NCBI RefSeq assembly: GCF_003265705.1
Contig: NW_020312785.1
Span: forward strand, 134,263,772-134,327,771
Reading direction: 5' to 3'
Source: Callorhinus ursinus
Lineage: Eukaryota > Chordata > Mammalia > Carnivora > Otariidae
Length of the DNA stretch: 64,000 nucleotides
Part shown: positions 33,580-45,269 of the stretch, one piece after another
How the letters are laid out: each line of letters opens with the position of its first letter
Position numbering within the stretch: position 1 is the first letter of the stretch
Translations under genes and position numbers: made by a program
The notes under the pieces: model-generated
Told to the model about the DNA's origin: nothing
The model's database searches: none
The model's input: only the letters and a program-made list of their open reading frames with translations

Positions 33580-35800
33580 TATTTGCTCTTCCTTCCTTAA
33601 AATAATCCCCATAAGTAAGACTAGCAGTAAATGGTCCTGGATGTTATTAATGACAGGCAGACACAAGGACAATGTTTTCATTTTGTGTGAAGGCGGATGG
33701 TTTGAAAAAAAAAAACAAAAAACTTGCAGCAGCTTTTAGCCACCCTGTTCCATACCACGGTAAACAGCATTGACTGGGGGTTCTCGCTCTGTCCTGTCAC
33801 TCACTAACTGTGGCTATAAAAGAGAGTGCAGATGGTGCCTTGAAAGCATAGGCACCTTTTGAAAATATTTGATCATTTTAGTTCATTTCATATATTGTTT
33901 TTTTTGAGAATGGTTTTCTGTTCACTGCAATTTTGCACTTAAGTTCTATTGACAAACGTCTAGCCTTCTACCCAGGTTAACTTTAAAGTGAGCGGCAGTT
34001 TAATCATTTTTAAGTGGGAAAATATCATAGGATTATGGATGGCGGTAAGAGGACAAAGTGCGGTTGATAATTTCCCTTCCTCTCAGATTCAGAATGAGGC
34101 ATGTGCTTTCTTAAAGGGCCTGTGTGGTAGAATTTCACAGCAAATGCTCTCTTTCATCTTATTTAAGTTCTGTTTGGCTTGCCTCCCGTGTTTGCTTATG
34201 AGGATAAGATTAAGACCTCTGAAGAGGCCACTCTATCCCAGTTACTTACCCAGGCTCCCCTCTTTCCTTTAAATAGTATGCACTTAGCTGTGGACAGTGG
34301 TTTGATGTCATTATCTCCTTGATGGATGAACCCAGGGACAAACAACTAATTTCTTATTTGATAAGTTTGATCAAAAAACTTTGAATGTTTTGAATTTATC
34401 CATAAACCAATCCTTGCCTCAAAACACATAAATGCCTGTGTCAGTTTTTCCTTTTTCAATCTGGTTTTTCTCAAAAGGATCTTCCCCCAGCCACAGAGTT
34501 TCCTATTGTCTCAAGTTGCCTTACCGCTTCTAATTCCAACCCAAAGGCTGCCTGGTCTCTCATTCCCTTATGTTTTAAAGAAACTTTAAGCATCTGTGTT
34601 TAGTTTGGTGAACAACTCTATTTAGGCCCATGCTTTATTCCCTTGACTTCACTCTAGAATCCCTTGCCCACATTTGGAGTCTGAATTGTTAGAATGTTTG
34701 GACTGTAACTCCACTTCTTCCTTGCCTGGTTCTTGAGAGTTATGTGTCTCAGGCCCAATGTTCTACTTCCAGATACTGATCTTCTAACTAGGTCCTCATT
34801 AATGGGACCATTGAGAGAATTATTTTACTTCTCCAACACCATCATTTGCATGTAGTCTGTTTTTGTTGATGGAATTTTTGTAGGAAGTATAGTATAACAG
34901 CAAGGTAGCCATTTTATATTTATAATCAAAATTAAGTGATTGTTAGGCAGGGAATGGGTGTGTTTTGTTGGGTTTCTTGTCAATGTGAAGATTATTACCA
35001 ATAGGCATCTATGAATTCCTTATGCATCGGAAACTATAACATCCTATATGGCTTGGCATCCGTGTTGCTACATAGTAGCCAGCTCACTTTGACGTTGCCA
35101 GTTCCTTGAATTTTTTGGACAAACAATGGGAAAGGCATGTAAAGTCTTTCTCATTTAGATTTAACTCAAGAGGTAAAGCATTACCTGAAGCTTTGTGCGG
35201 CAAATGGTTTCATTTGGGCTTTGTTCTCTAAACAATTTGTAGATGGTTGTGTTCAGAATTCCCAGCCCTCATTAGCTAACTGCACACATGTGGAAACACA
35301 GAGGATATAACCTTCAGATCCACTCCAGAAATACAAACTTGGTCTCTTAAGTCTAGAGAGGAAATGCTTTCCTCTCTTTAGCCAGAAACCAGACTGATGT
35401 TTTGTCCAGGTCACACATACGTCGGAGCTATCCCAGCCAGCAGGGAAAAAAATGACCTCCCGGGTAATGTGTGCGTCATTAAGACTTAACCGTGTCCTTG
35501 GTCCAGGAAGCAGAAGCTCACTTAGAGTGCACAGAAACTTAGGATTTTTTAATCCATAAAACATCAACCCAAACAAAGAGGAAATTATTGATAATTGGTG
35601 AAATTATTGATCGTTTGTCCATGAGAAGTCAAGCAGGAAAAATAATTAATTTAGAGGGGCAGTGGAGATGCTTTTTTTTAATGAGATTTGTTTAAAAGCA
35701 GAAGTGTTTTTTTATGACTACATTTCAAGAGTCACTAAACTTCCCGACCCTTTGAGCAAATAAACTTAATCATATTTTTTCAAATAAATGATATTTTAAG
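33580..35800. other. Repeat-free intronic stretch
   Basis: About 2.2 kb with no repeat recognised. It includes a stretch with retained CpGs near 35400-35520. The antisense open frame 35253-35576 (107 codons) and sense frame 33988-34272 have no known domain. Confidence 0.45.
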
Positions 35801-35814
35801 TGTAGAAAAGCTAG

Positions 35815-36060
35815 AGACATTAATGCAGTCTTTGCATTATATCACTGAAGCTCAGAAATAACCTAAATATGCAAAAATGGGGAATGACAGAACTCTGGTT
35901 AGAGCAATGGAGTGTTTTACAACAATTTAGAAAGATAATTATTAAGACTTTGAAACAGCATGAAAAACTAGTATGATGTTAATTGGGAAAAAGAAAAATG
36001 GAAAATCTATGTATGTTTTGCTAATAACTAGGTCAAAACATGATGTATGATGATTACTGA
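35815..36060 (+). mobile_element. Possible old L1 3'-end fragment
   Basis: ACCTAAATATGCAAAAATGG, AATGGAGTGTTTTACAACAA, GAAACAGCATGAAAAACTAG and TTGGGAAAAAGAAAAATGGA follow the L1M tail pattern at low identity. Confidence 0.5.
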
Positions 36061-36064
36061 AGAT

Positions 36065-36585
36065 ATTCTTGCTTGAGAGGTGTTATTATTGGTTGACATT
36101 TATGTCTTCTCCTCTGGACTGTGACTTTCTTGAAAGAGTAAACATATTTTATTATATCTGCAAAACCAATACCTAGCACATAATAAGGGCTAGTCAGTAT
36201 TTCTTGGTTAACCCATTAAAAGATGGAAAAAAGAAAGCAAATTACAAAATTGTATTTAATATCTGAACACAATTCTATAAAAACTGCATTCAGAAGGCTA
36301 AGGACTTGAAGGAATCATGAGACGGTGATTATAGACTACAAGGATTCTTTGTATGGTGATATATTGATTTTTGAATTTCCATTATATTTAAAGAAATAAT
36401 TGTACTGTCTGGAAAAACAGTGATAATGAGCAGTGTCAGCATAATTTAACTGTACTGAAATGCAAAAGAAGAAAACACTCATTTATTCAATAATGAGAAA
36501 ATTTAAAGATGTATATCTTCATTAAAATCCAATTATATGTGTAAATTTGGGGGTCTCTATCATTTGGAATGAGATGTCAGAAATG
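36065..36585. other. Intronic stretch, no recognised feature
   Basis: AT-rich DNA; a TGTAGACTGTGACTTTCTTG-like L2-style piece near 36110-36200 is too weak to call separately. Confidence 0.35.
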
Positions 36586-36589
36586 ATAA

Positions 36590-36905
36590 ATTTTGAATTA
36601 CTCATCACAGAATATAAGGCCTTTCATGATCTGGCTTGTCCTCTACTCTCTAACACAAAGGCTATGGCGCGTCTTGGATAATGTGAGCCCTGTGCCATTC
36701 TGGGACTGCTGGAACATTCACATTGTAGTCCCTGTGACTAGCACAACTGGAATTGTACAATGAGCAACTCACATGGCCACACTCATGACCCTGGTCAGTT
36801 CTCATCTCTTACTACATGTCCAGCCATACCTGTTTACACGCCATGTGTAAAAGCATCGAGGTACCTATTCCCTTTGCTTGAAACGTCACCCACCATGCCC
36901 CCCCC
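36590..36905 (+). mobile_element. L2, sense, left part (interrupted)
   Basis: AAGGCCTTTCATGATCTGGC, TTGTCCTCTACTCTCTAACA, CCATTCTGGGACTGCTGGAA, CTATTCCCTTTGCTTGAAAC are in the order of the L2 3' half. A C10 run at 36899-36908 marks the junction with the MIR that splits it. Confidence 0.7.
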
Positions 36906-36909
36906 CCAT

Positions 36910-37140
36910 TTAATAATAAAGTCTGGTATTTATTGAGCACTTACTATGTACAGAAGTTATGCTAGGAGCTTTATAAACATTATGGCAGTGTTTTTCAAAT
37001 TGTTATAATTATGTCTCCATTTTATAGAGGTGAGAGGCAAGGAAGTTGTCCAAGTCCCCACAACTAGAAAATAGCAAATACAGAATAGAAATTCAGGTTT
37101 GCTTTGTCCTGAAGCCTGGCCGCTTGACCTTTCATACGTC
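36910..37140 (-). mobile_element. MIR, antisense, inserted in L2
   Basis: TTTATTGAGCACTTACTATG, TGTCTCCATTTTATAGAGG, AGGAAGTTGTCCAAGTCCCC and TTCAGGTTTGCTTTG match the reversed MIR. L2 sequence continues on its far side. Confidence 0.75.
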
Positions 37141-37144
37141 ATCC

Positions 37145-37495
37145 CTCTCCTATGCTGTTTCTCTACTCTTCCTTGACTTGCAAGACTCAGCTGAAGAGCA
37201 CTAAGTCTTCAGAGCTTTCCTTTCCCCACTCACCCCTGCCCAAGCTGACTCAAAGATGCTTTCTCTGTATCCCTTAAGAAAACTCTTTGCTCTCCGAAAA
37301 GTCCAGCCAGCACTTAACAAACTGGGTATAATCAGTAATTTTTCTTTGACCATGGGCCTATCAAGAACAAGAGTTATATACTTCTTCAGAAAAAAAATAA
37401 ATTAATAAAGACTGTATCTTGTTCATTTCTCATTCACTTGTGCTTAGCACATGCTTGAAATGTGAAATAGTTATCCAGTGAATGTCTGGGAGAAT
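37145..37495 (+). mobile_element. L2, sense, right part
   Basis: AAGACTCAGCTGAAGAGCAC, TCAGAGCTTTCCTTTCCCC, TCAAGAACAAGAG, TCTTGTTCATTTCTCATTCA and TGCTTAGCACATGCTTG run to the L2 terminus near 37495. Confidence 0.7.
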
Positions 37496-37684
37496 AAAAC
37501 AAATGGCTTAACCACATCTTAGGTTCTCAATACATGGATGTAGTACCAAGAAGTTATCATGTGTATGATTTTGGTTGTGATTAGAAACTGGGACAAAATT
37601 GTAGCCATTTGTCATGTAGCTGCAGTAAGCACAAGTTCTTGTTAAGAACATCTGGACTCGGTACTTGGGCAGATTCATTTGCCT

Positions 37685-37965
37685 TTTTTAAACAGTGCTT
37701 TAATCATGTCCCTTACCTGCTGAAAACCTGTGACTTGTTATTCCATTCTTTATCGAGTCTGAATTCCTCAGTATGGGTTTAAAGGACCTGAATAATACGG
37801 ATCAACTCACAGTATGTTCATTCTGTTTCAACATTCACCTTTAACCTAAGCAGGCCAGGCACTTTACTCTCCCAACACACCATGCTTATACCACCTTTGG
37901 GTTTTTACTCAATTCATCCTCCTTCACCCCAGAATATGCTCCATATTCTTCTTTCCTGCAAAATT
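37685..37965 (+). mobile_element. L2 fragment, sense
   Basis: TTTAATCATGTCCCTTACCT, GCTGAAAACCTGTGACTTG, TAACCTAAGCAGGCCAGGCA and CACCCCAGAATATGCTCCAT match the L2 internal 3' half. Adjacent to the previous L2 but overlapping it in consensus, so a separate insertion. Confidence 0.65.
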
Positions 37966-37969
37966 ATTA

Positions 37970-40469
37970 GCAGACACCATGCGTTTCTCTTGGTGTTGTT
38001 TAAAACCACAAGGCACTGAGCTCCCATGTTGTGCCAGGATTTATTTTATAAACATTTTATCAGGAAAAAAATTGAGTTTCCTTTTGGTTAATGACAAAGG
38101 AGAAAATCTTTCAATGGAGATGGAGGGACTTGATTCAAGTCAAAAGTTGGTTTCTAAAAATAAGTTTCACTCTCAAATGTAACAGTGATTCAAATAATTC
38201 ATTGTTGTGTGTGAACAGATGACAGCAAAACTAGTTTTGTGCTTGGGTGTTTTGTATGACTTTAATATTAATAGCGTTTGTGGAGAACAGTTTTTACTGA
38301 GAGTTGTGCCTCTGTGAGTCCCTGTGTTTGGTCTACAGACTATCCCATGTCAAGACTTCACCCCTATATTTAGCCCAACACTTTGCCCATGTCCACTGCT
38401 GGTTATAAAGGGAAACCTGGAAAAAGAGTTTGAATTGGTAAGCATAAATAATGGAAATTATGGGCCCTCCTCATAGGACCATCATCTATAAAGAATAACA
38501 CCCAGTTTGCCTTTACTTGGAGAATATTGCTCAGTCATTCACCATTTATAAGAATAATAACAAAATGGGATTTTCATATTATGACTTAAAAGTTGAGGGG
38601 TCCCACTGTGTCTTAGGAAAGACTAAAAACACATGTGTAACAAGACTAACTGAAAACAGAAATTTCGTGTCTGTTCATGTTCAGAGTCACTTTGCTGACA
38701 CTGTGCCCCTGAGTTTGGAATTCCTTAGAGAGCAAAAGTTGGAAGGTAAAAGGCAAGCTTTTCCAGTAACATTTGGTTTAAATTTATCTGCAATTAAAAT
38801 TCTTATGTTATGGTAGTAATATTTTTCATTTTTGGGTTTCAGAAGCATTCGTAAATGTTTCTGATACATTTAGCAAAGGCCTCCCTTTTCCTTTAATTTC
38901 TAATGATTCATTCGGTTTTATTAAAAATAAAAGGCAAGAGAGAGAAGAAAATGGGAAAATCTGTACCATGGAAAGGTCGTCTTCTCTGTCTCTCCACAGA
39001 TAATCCTTAGTATTATTTAAGAATTAGAGAATTGCTTTACTATTATTATACTATGCTGGATAGTAAAGAAATATATCACATATTTCTAAGTTTTGGATAT
39101 AAGCATTTGAAAATGGTTTCAAAAAAGGAACTTATTCTTTAGATGTAGTATGTGATGAGTGCAATAAGAGAATTTTGATTCACCTGACATTGCAGTGTGA
39201 ATTAAATTATTATTTGGAGACTGTGAGTACTGCATGAATCCTTCTTCAGTGTAATAATTGAAATCTGTACGACTCTCCACAAATAGTCCTGGACTAAGTA
39301 ACCTAAATCGTCTTGAAACTTTAAGATTTGATCTCAAGATGTAAATATAATTCCATTTATTTACTTTTTGCTCTTGATACTTGATCCGGGCTGCTTTTGA
39401 GTTCCCTTTTCACTAAGAAACTGACCGAAGGCTTGAGAATTAATACCGAGGAACTTGCAGGGAAAAATAAAAATGAGAACAAAGTAAACAAGACAAAAGC
39501 AGTGGTGGGGAGAGCTAGAATCCTTCCTGTTCCTTGTAGATCAATCTTGGACAAAGACTGTCTAGTATTTCAAATTCTGTGGCATGTCAACAATACTGTG
39601 TGCTGGGCTTCCAACTTTAGCATTTAGAATATATATATATGCAGAGGAGTATTCTGACAATCCATCTTTTCTTTATAATCTTTGCAGCAGTTCCAAAAGT
39701 CCTTAGCTGGAGGATATATTTGGAAAGTGCTGCTTTTCTGCTCTCAACACATTCAGGTAACCATTCCAAAGCTGCTAAGGTTCCACTTGAGAGGTAACTT
39801 GCTATTACCATTTGTGCTGCGTGTCATAAATGGGCCCCATTATTTTCAGCGAGACCCCTTAGCAGCAGTTCCAAAGGAGTGGCTCGAGATTTGATTATAC
39901 AGGTCTCTCTCCTGAACACATCCTTTCACATTTGACATTTACACTGGTTGCAGATTTTTATGTAACTCATTAGAGAGCAGTCTGAACCTTAAAAAGGTGT
40001 TAGTCTTCCTAGAACCCTCTGGCAAAGCAAAGTCTTTTATTGGACTTAAATGCTTTGAGTTGAAACCTGTACTTGTCTGATTGGAAAGTGTTTCAGGGAA
40101 CAGATTTTGTTATTTTTCTAAGCGAGACTGCAGGAATTGAGCTGGAGATATCACTGACCGAAAGGATTTTTTTTCCCCCCTCAAAGAGCTGAGAACCAAA
40201 GGAAATGACTCCAGTGTTTAAAATCCTTTTATTTCCTTTGTGGATGATATCTGTGCGGCTGAGACGAACCATTCCAGTTGGCCCCCACCCAGACTTTATG
40301 GGGACTGAGATTAGGAAGTTGTATGGTCAAAATAGTCATTGTACAAATTGCTTCCAGTCTAAAAACCTCAAAATTCTCGACAAAGCCATGATTTCTTGCC
40401 ACATTTTATTTTTTTCACATGGGTGACTGACCTGTCATTCATTAATTACCCTGCCAGGATTTCTTTAGT

Positions 40470-40470
<1 letters not shown>
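37970..40470. other. Intronic stretch, no recognised repeat or gene
   Basis: 2.5 kb of unique-looking DNA. Overlapping open frames of 60-99 codons occur on both strands (for example 38517-38816 and 39397-39627) with no domain or splice support. Confidence 0.45.
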
Positions 40471-40474
<4 letters not shown>

Positions 40475-40501
<27 letters not shown>

Positions 40502-40556
40502 TAGTAAATATATATATTTAGTAATATATATTATTTAGTAATATATATTATTTAGT

Positions 40557-40600
<44 letters not shown>
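40475..40600. repeat. (TA)n array with internal 17-bp higher-order units
   Basis: A pure TA run at 40475-40502, three related TTTAGTAATATATATTA-like units at 40516-40560, and a second TA run at 40560-40597. Confidence 0.93.
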
Positions 40601-40859
40601 AAATTTCTTTTGAGGGGAGGAGGCAGAGTTTGTGAGAGAAGTGTGCAGGGTTTCTATAAAACTTCTCTTTGTGAGACACCACACATTTTATCCTTTCTGT
40701 TGCCTTCTATTTTGAATAAAATATTGCTGGGTCACAGTCAAGCATATAAAAATGCTTTCTTCCTTTCCTAATTTCATTCCACACTTTCTTCTTGCCTGGT
40801 TTTTCCATATCTGAGAAGAATAAAATGCTGGACATGGCCTCAAAATTCAACACAAGTAA

Positions 40860-41035
40860 CTTTCTTTGACACCATCCTGCTCTTTACCTGGAGAGAGAGA
40901 ATGTAGTCATTGCTCTAAGGTATTACATGTCCTCAGCTATCGTCCCCAGCCTGTAGGATCTCGTTCGTCTATGTATTTCTGATGCCTAGCATGGTGCCTG
41001 CCATGTTGGGAGGTGCTAAATGAATAAATGAAGCA
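40860..41035 (+). mobile_element. L2 3' end, sense
   Basis: TCCCCAGCCTGTAGGATCTC, TGCCTAGCATGGTGCCTGCC and GGTGCTAAATGAATAAATGA match the L2 terminus. Confidence 0.6.
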
Positions 41036-41039
41036 GGCA

Positions 41040-41475
41040 AGAATGGGCAGCACGTGATAGCATTGGAACGCACACAATAGGGAGGAAACGATTATTACAC
41101 ACTTTTAAAAGTCAGGATTGTTCTTTGAATTAGAAACTGTGTTTGAGAGAGTAGCGATAGACGCAGTTCTGTGTTCCTCTAAAAATGTTTTCCGTATATC
41201 TTGTCTACTTCATGGGAAGTCATGCAAGCTGGGGCTTTGTTGCTGTGATTAATATTATTCTACACCAACCTAAAGCCACTCAGATTTTTGTAGAGGTGGT
41301 TGCTCCACTATCTCAGTGATTTTCTTTCTAAGAAGTCTTTGGATTTGATAGGGGTTAGTAATTGTCCTCTAATTTAACATATACAACACATTAAAATGAA
41401 CTTTAGTCACCTGACATTTACCATTGAATGGAATTTACACATACTACTTGTTCAGTCTAATTTTGATTTGATCTA
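41040..41475. other. Intronic stretch, no recognised feature
   Basis: Unique-looking DNA with no supported feature. Confidence 0.35.
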
Positions 41476-41479
41476 ACAT

Positions 41480-41560
41480 TTGTCAGATATCTACCTTTGA
41501 TAGACTCCATGCTTGGCACTGGGATAAGAAATAGGGAATAGGCACACAGCAAGGATAGGT
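41480..41560 (-). mobile_element. L2 3'-end fragment, antisense
   Basis: TTTGTCAGATATCTACCTTT and TGCTTGGCACTGGGATAAGA only; short and diverged. Confidence 0.4.
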
Positions 41561-41589
41561 GAGTCCTAAATCTCTAAATGATGGGGTCA

Positions 41590-41733
41590 ACATATATAAT
41601 GTTATATATAAATATATATTTGCTTTAATATATACTATTGCTTTTATATATAGTACTATATAGATTTACATATATAAACTAAACTATATATATAAACTAA
41701 AACTATATTTTCACATATATATATATATATATA
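41590..41733. repeat. Imperfect (TA)n-rich tract
   Basis: TATATA-rich throughout, ending in a clean (AT)n of about 20 bp at 41714-41733. Confidence 0.85.
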
Positions 41734-41764
41734 ACAAAAGATAATATGAGCTTTGTAGTTAATA

Positions 41765-41945
41765 TTATTACCTAATGACCAGTGAGCACTTTATGCATGT
41801 CAGATTTTCTTCTAATGACTCGACATGTCTTAACTCATTTAATCCTTCCAACAAGTATGTGAGATAGGTGTTAATGTCATTAGCATTTCACAGCATTTCA
41901 CAGCTGAGGATACCCAGGCAGTTCTCAAGATCATTCAGTCTCTAA
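41765..41945 (-). mobile_element. MIR, antisense
   Basis: CAGTGAGCACTTTATGCATG, TTAACTCATTTAATCCTTCC, GTGAGATAGGTGTTAATGTC and TCAAGATCATTCAGTC in reversed order. A local duplication, AGCATTTCAC twice at 41882-41901, lies in the core. Confidence 0.75.
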
Positions 41946-41999
41946 CCCACAAAGCCCCCATCCATGTGGTTCCAAAATGTATGCTCTGAACTGTTAAGT

Positions 42000-43430
42000 T
42001 TGGAGGATGCCCAGTGGCATGTTTCAGGGAGGAGGTGATATTTGAACTGAACTCGAAAGGATGAATGGAACTTTATGTAGCAGAGGTGGCGAAGAAAGGT
42101 CCATCTAGAAGAGGAAAGGGCATGGCAGTGGCAGGAAGCTGTAGACAGACTTGCATGGCATTTTCTGATGGCTCTAAAGTACAGGGCTTGCTTGTATGGG
42201 AACGGTAAGTGATATAACCTGAAATGCAAGCTCAGATCTTATTGTGAGGTTTCTTGAATAAAACCTAGAGTAAAGAGCCTATTACAAAGCCCATGGGAAC
42301 CAAGGAGAGATTCACAGGCAGATGAGAATAATGTGATCAGAGCCACGTTTTGAAAAGTCAATTCTAGCGAAGTAAATTGGGAATGCCAGAGGAAGAAGAA
42401 AGCTAGATGCAGGTGGATCCTTTACCCTGCATTCCTCTGTTAGTATAACAACTAAAAATGGCTGAACAGTGACTTGAACTATTTTTCCCTGTAGCATACA
42501 GAGACGGAAGGGAGGTGGTTAATCCAGAGCCAATATGACAGCCCCGTCATTTAGAGACTTAGAACTCACCTATCCTTGGTGTGTGCCTTTTATCTTCATG
42601 CCTTCTTCCACCTGTGGTTGCAGATGGCTGCCCCCCACCCCCCCTTAACATTACATTTGCATTTCAGACAGGAAGAATTCAAGGAGGCTAAGGGGCGGAA
42701 GACAAGTGGCAGTTGAGTGTGTTCTTGTTCAAGAGTTTTCCACTTAAATGTCATTGGCCCTAAACTGTAACATGATCATGGGTTCATGATACTCAGGTGA
42801 GGCTGGAAATTGTAGTTTTCACAGCTGGGCACATTGCCAACCATTAATAAAATAGAGCGCTGGTAGGAAGAAAGTTCTGTCAAAGTAGATATCACAGTTG
42901 TCTGTGTGAGAATTTAAGAGGACATGGACAAAGGGCTTTGGAGCAGAAAAAGTAAAGTGGAGACACATGGTTAAAGATGAGATTCGGGAAGACCTGGGGA
43001 CCAATAAGATGAGGCAGGCTGGGGGAGGGGAGGGATCAAGGAAGACTGTAGTTTCTGACTTCCGCAACTGGGTCACTGATGGTGGTTCTAACTGAGATGG
43101 GGAACAAAGGCAAATCAGTTTTATGGACAAAACAGTACATTTGACTCAGATTATACTGACTTTGGTATACCACTGGGACATCCTGTAAAAAAAAATTGGT
43201 AAGTTGGTATAAATGGACCTAACGGTTAGGAGATGATGATATGAGGGTCAGGGTCATCTAAACCACAGCAGCTGATTAAATCCCTGAAGGAGGGGATATG
43301 GGGTGGCACATAGCAGAAGACTAAGGAGAGGAAGTGTTTAAGGGCAAGCAGAAAAACCCAGAGGAAGGGACAGGGTGCAATATCATTAAAGCTAAAACAG
43401 TAGCATTTCTAAAAAGGAATAGTCAATGGT
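42000..43430 (+). mobile_element. Ancient interspersed repeat of unassigned family
   Basis: Segments GAGGAGGTGATATTTGAACT, GAGCCACGTTTTGAAAAGTC, GATCAAGGAAGACTGTAGTT, AACTGAGATGGGGAACAAAG and GGGACATCCTGTAAA lie in the order of a long mammalian repeat commonly seen with 'gatgggaagccattg' and 'gactccaaggtttttggc' motifs. I recall the pattern but not its name. Antisense open frames at 41942-42229 and 42819-43130 are within it. Confidence 0.5.
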
Positions 43431-43433
43431 ATC

Positions 43434-44095
43434 AATACCTTAAAGATTCAAGACTGCAGGGAAGACATTGGGTTAGCAATTTGGTCATTATTAGTGTTCA
43501 GTAGATATTGAAAAAAAAAACCCAAATGTACTGACACATGTACTTCTTAAATTTATATATTGATTTCATATTTTTGCAGAGACTAGTTGTATTAAGAGAA
43601 GAGGTTACACAGAAGTCAACACAGTTCCAAAATCTACTAAAAGACAAAAATGGAATAAGCAATGTCAAGGGGATATTGACACATACAATGAGCAAAGTTC
43701 TAAGTGAAAACATTGAATCTTACACTACATGCCCTAGTTTTTTTTAAATAAAGATCCAATCTTGTAGCTTTTACAAAACTGTGACTTGTAGAACATCTGG
43801 GACTAACTAAAAGGGCAGGTAAAAAGCCTGTTGTACATTAGTAAGAGTACATTGCAGTGTCTACATTTTAAAAAAAATAGTCCTTGCCTCTTTACTCTTT
43901 CTGAATGCAGGGCTTTCATTAATGCATCCACAAGTGTATATCTGATGACCATTATGCATCTGACACCATACTGGGCACAGACCATTGGGTGTAACTGACA
44001 CCACCATCATTTTCAAGGACTCTGATTGATCACAGTTCATTTTGGAGCAATACTAAACCAATATCCAGTTTTCCTATGCAGTCCCATAGCCACTT
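43434..44095. other. Intronic stretch with a cryptic exon candidate
   Basis: An acceptor-like TTTCATATTTTTGCAG precedes 43580, an open frame follows, and an AATAAA is present at 43747. See the separate entry and finding. A diverged L2 3'-end piece (CTGATGACCATTATGCATC, ACTGGGCACAGACC) lies near 43905-44020. Confidence 0.35.
43580..43752 (+). other. Speculative cryptic terminal exon
   Basis: Spliced to the RBMS3 donor (phase 1) this would read 42 codons before a TGA at 43705-43707. A second frame is open to 43747, and AATAAA lies at 43747-43752. The peptide is not like any family I know, and it would remove RNP1 from RRM1. Two overlapping open frames over about 170 bp could equally be chance or a decayed pseudogene. 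No transcript evidence is available here. Confidence 0.15.
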
Positions 44096-44113
44096 AGAAA
44101 TGAGTTGTCTCTT

Positions 44114-44303
44114 GGGCGCCTGGGTGGCTCAGTTGGTTGAGCAACTGCCTTCGGCTTAGGTCATGATCCTGGAGTCCCAAGATCGAGTCCCACATCGGGC
44201 TCCCTGCTCAGCGGGGAGTCTGCTTCTCCATCTGACCCTCCCCCCTCTCGTGCTCTCTCTCTCTCTCTCCAAATAAATAAATAAATAAAATCTTAAAAAA
44301 AAA
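44114..44303 (+). mobile_element. Can-SINE, sense (young GAGTC-type)
   Basis: Perfect 18-bp duplication AGAAATGAGTTGTCTCTT at 44096-44113 and 44304-44321. Full head GGGCGCCTGGGTGGCTCAG, ATCCTGGAGTCCCAAG variant, TCTGACCCTCCCCC, then (CT)n, (AAATA)n and A10. Confidence 0.97.
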
Positions 44304-44324
44304 AGAAATGAGTTGTCTCTTGAA

Positions 44325-45265
44325 TTTTCAAAATAGAACAACTATTTTACAAGTTGTCATGATAGTATTGGGATGATGTCATGATGTCCTAGATATCAAA
44401 CTGCTGTGTCCATTTCTTGTTTTAGGCTATGAAGTAGCCAATTCCATGCATGAACACATACAAATAATGAAAATGCCTTAGGAAAAATATAGAAAGTTTC
44501 CATTGTTAATAAATGTGTGTGGATATTTCTTCCTGACCTCTTCCATAGTAAAAGAAGGCCATTATTAAAGATGCATCCTGTAACAGAAGGGAATATGAAA
44601 ACATTTATAGTTTTCAGGGTAAATTAGCAGCTCTCCCTTCACCTTGGCAGGAAATGTCTGAAGTTTAAGTGACCATTTTCATCTTGTCAACACACTTCAC
44701 CACTTTTTTGTTCGTCTTTCAAAATTGGTAAGATTTGGTAAGTTTATTCACAGTTTGTAATTTGCTGAAGGCAGGGGTCCACTTATGCACTGTGTGTTAC
44801 AAGGTGAGAAAGATGACGTTTTAATTGTGTCTTAACAAATAAGGTATTCAGTTCCCCCATAAAGATTTTATGGTGATGTTCACACACACACATACACACA
44901 AAAAACAACCAAAACAAACAAAAAAACACAACAAACTGAAAATGATAGGGATACCTATGTGAGCAAGGCTGCTGGGGGACCAAGGCAGAGAGATGGGAAG
45001 GGAGTAATTGCCTTACATATGCATTACATATATTTCTGTGTCTCCCCCCGCCCCAGAAAAAATAGTAGGCTGAACTGGCAGCATTGCAAGAAAATTGTCA
45101 TACCTTCCATTGATAGTTGCAATGTCAATTGTTACAGCTCTTCTGAAAAGCAATTTGTTCATGTGTTTCAAGGCCCATAGATATTTTACCTTGGCCTTTA
45201 CACTCCTGGGAACTAATCTGGGCTTGGAACCTAATCTAAGAGAAGAAAGTCACCAGTAGAACTAT
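44325..45265. other. Intronic stretch with a CA-rich tract
   Basis: Holds a (CA)n and (CAAAA)-like tract at 44880-44935. No other feature recognised. Confidence 0.4.
44880..44935. repeat. (CA)n / AAAAC-rich tract
   Basis: Short (CA)n runs followed by AAAAACAACC and AAACAAACAAAAAAACAC. Confidence 0.75.
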
Positions 45266-45269
45266 ACAG

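Noticed and set aside
35253..35576. 107-codon antisense open frame
   Set aside because: No domain; kept only as part of a CpG-retaining stretch.
40475..40600. CRISPR-like repeat array
   Set aside because: Only a TA microsatellite with small higher-order units; no spacers.
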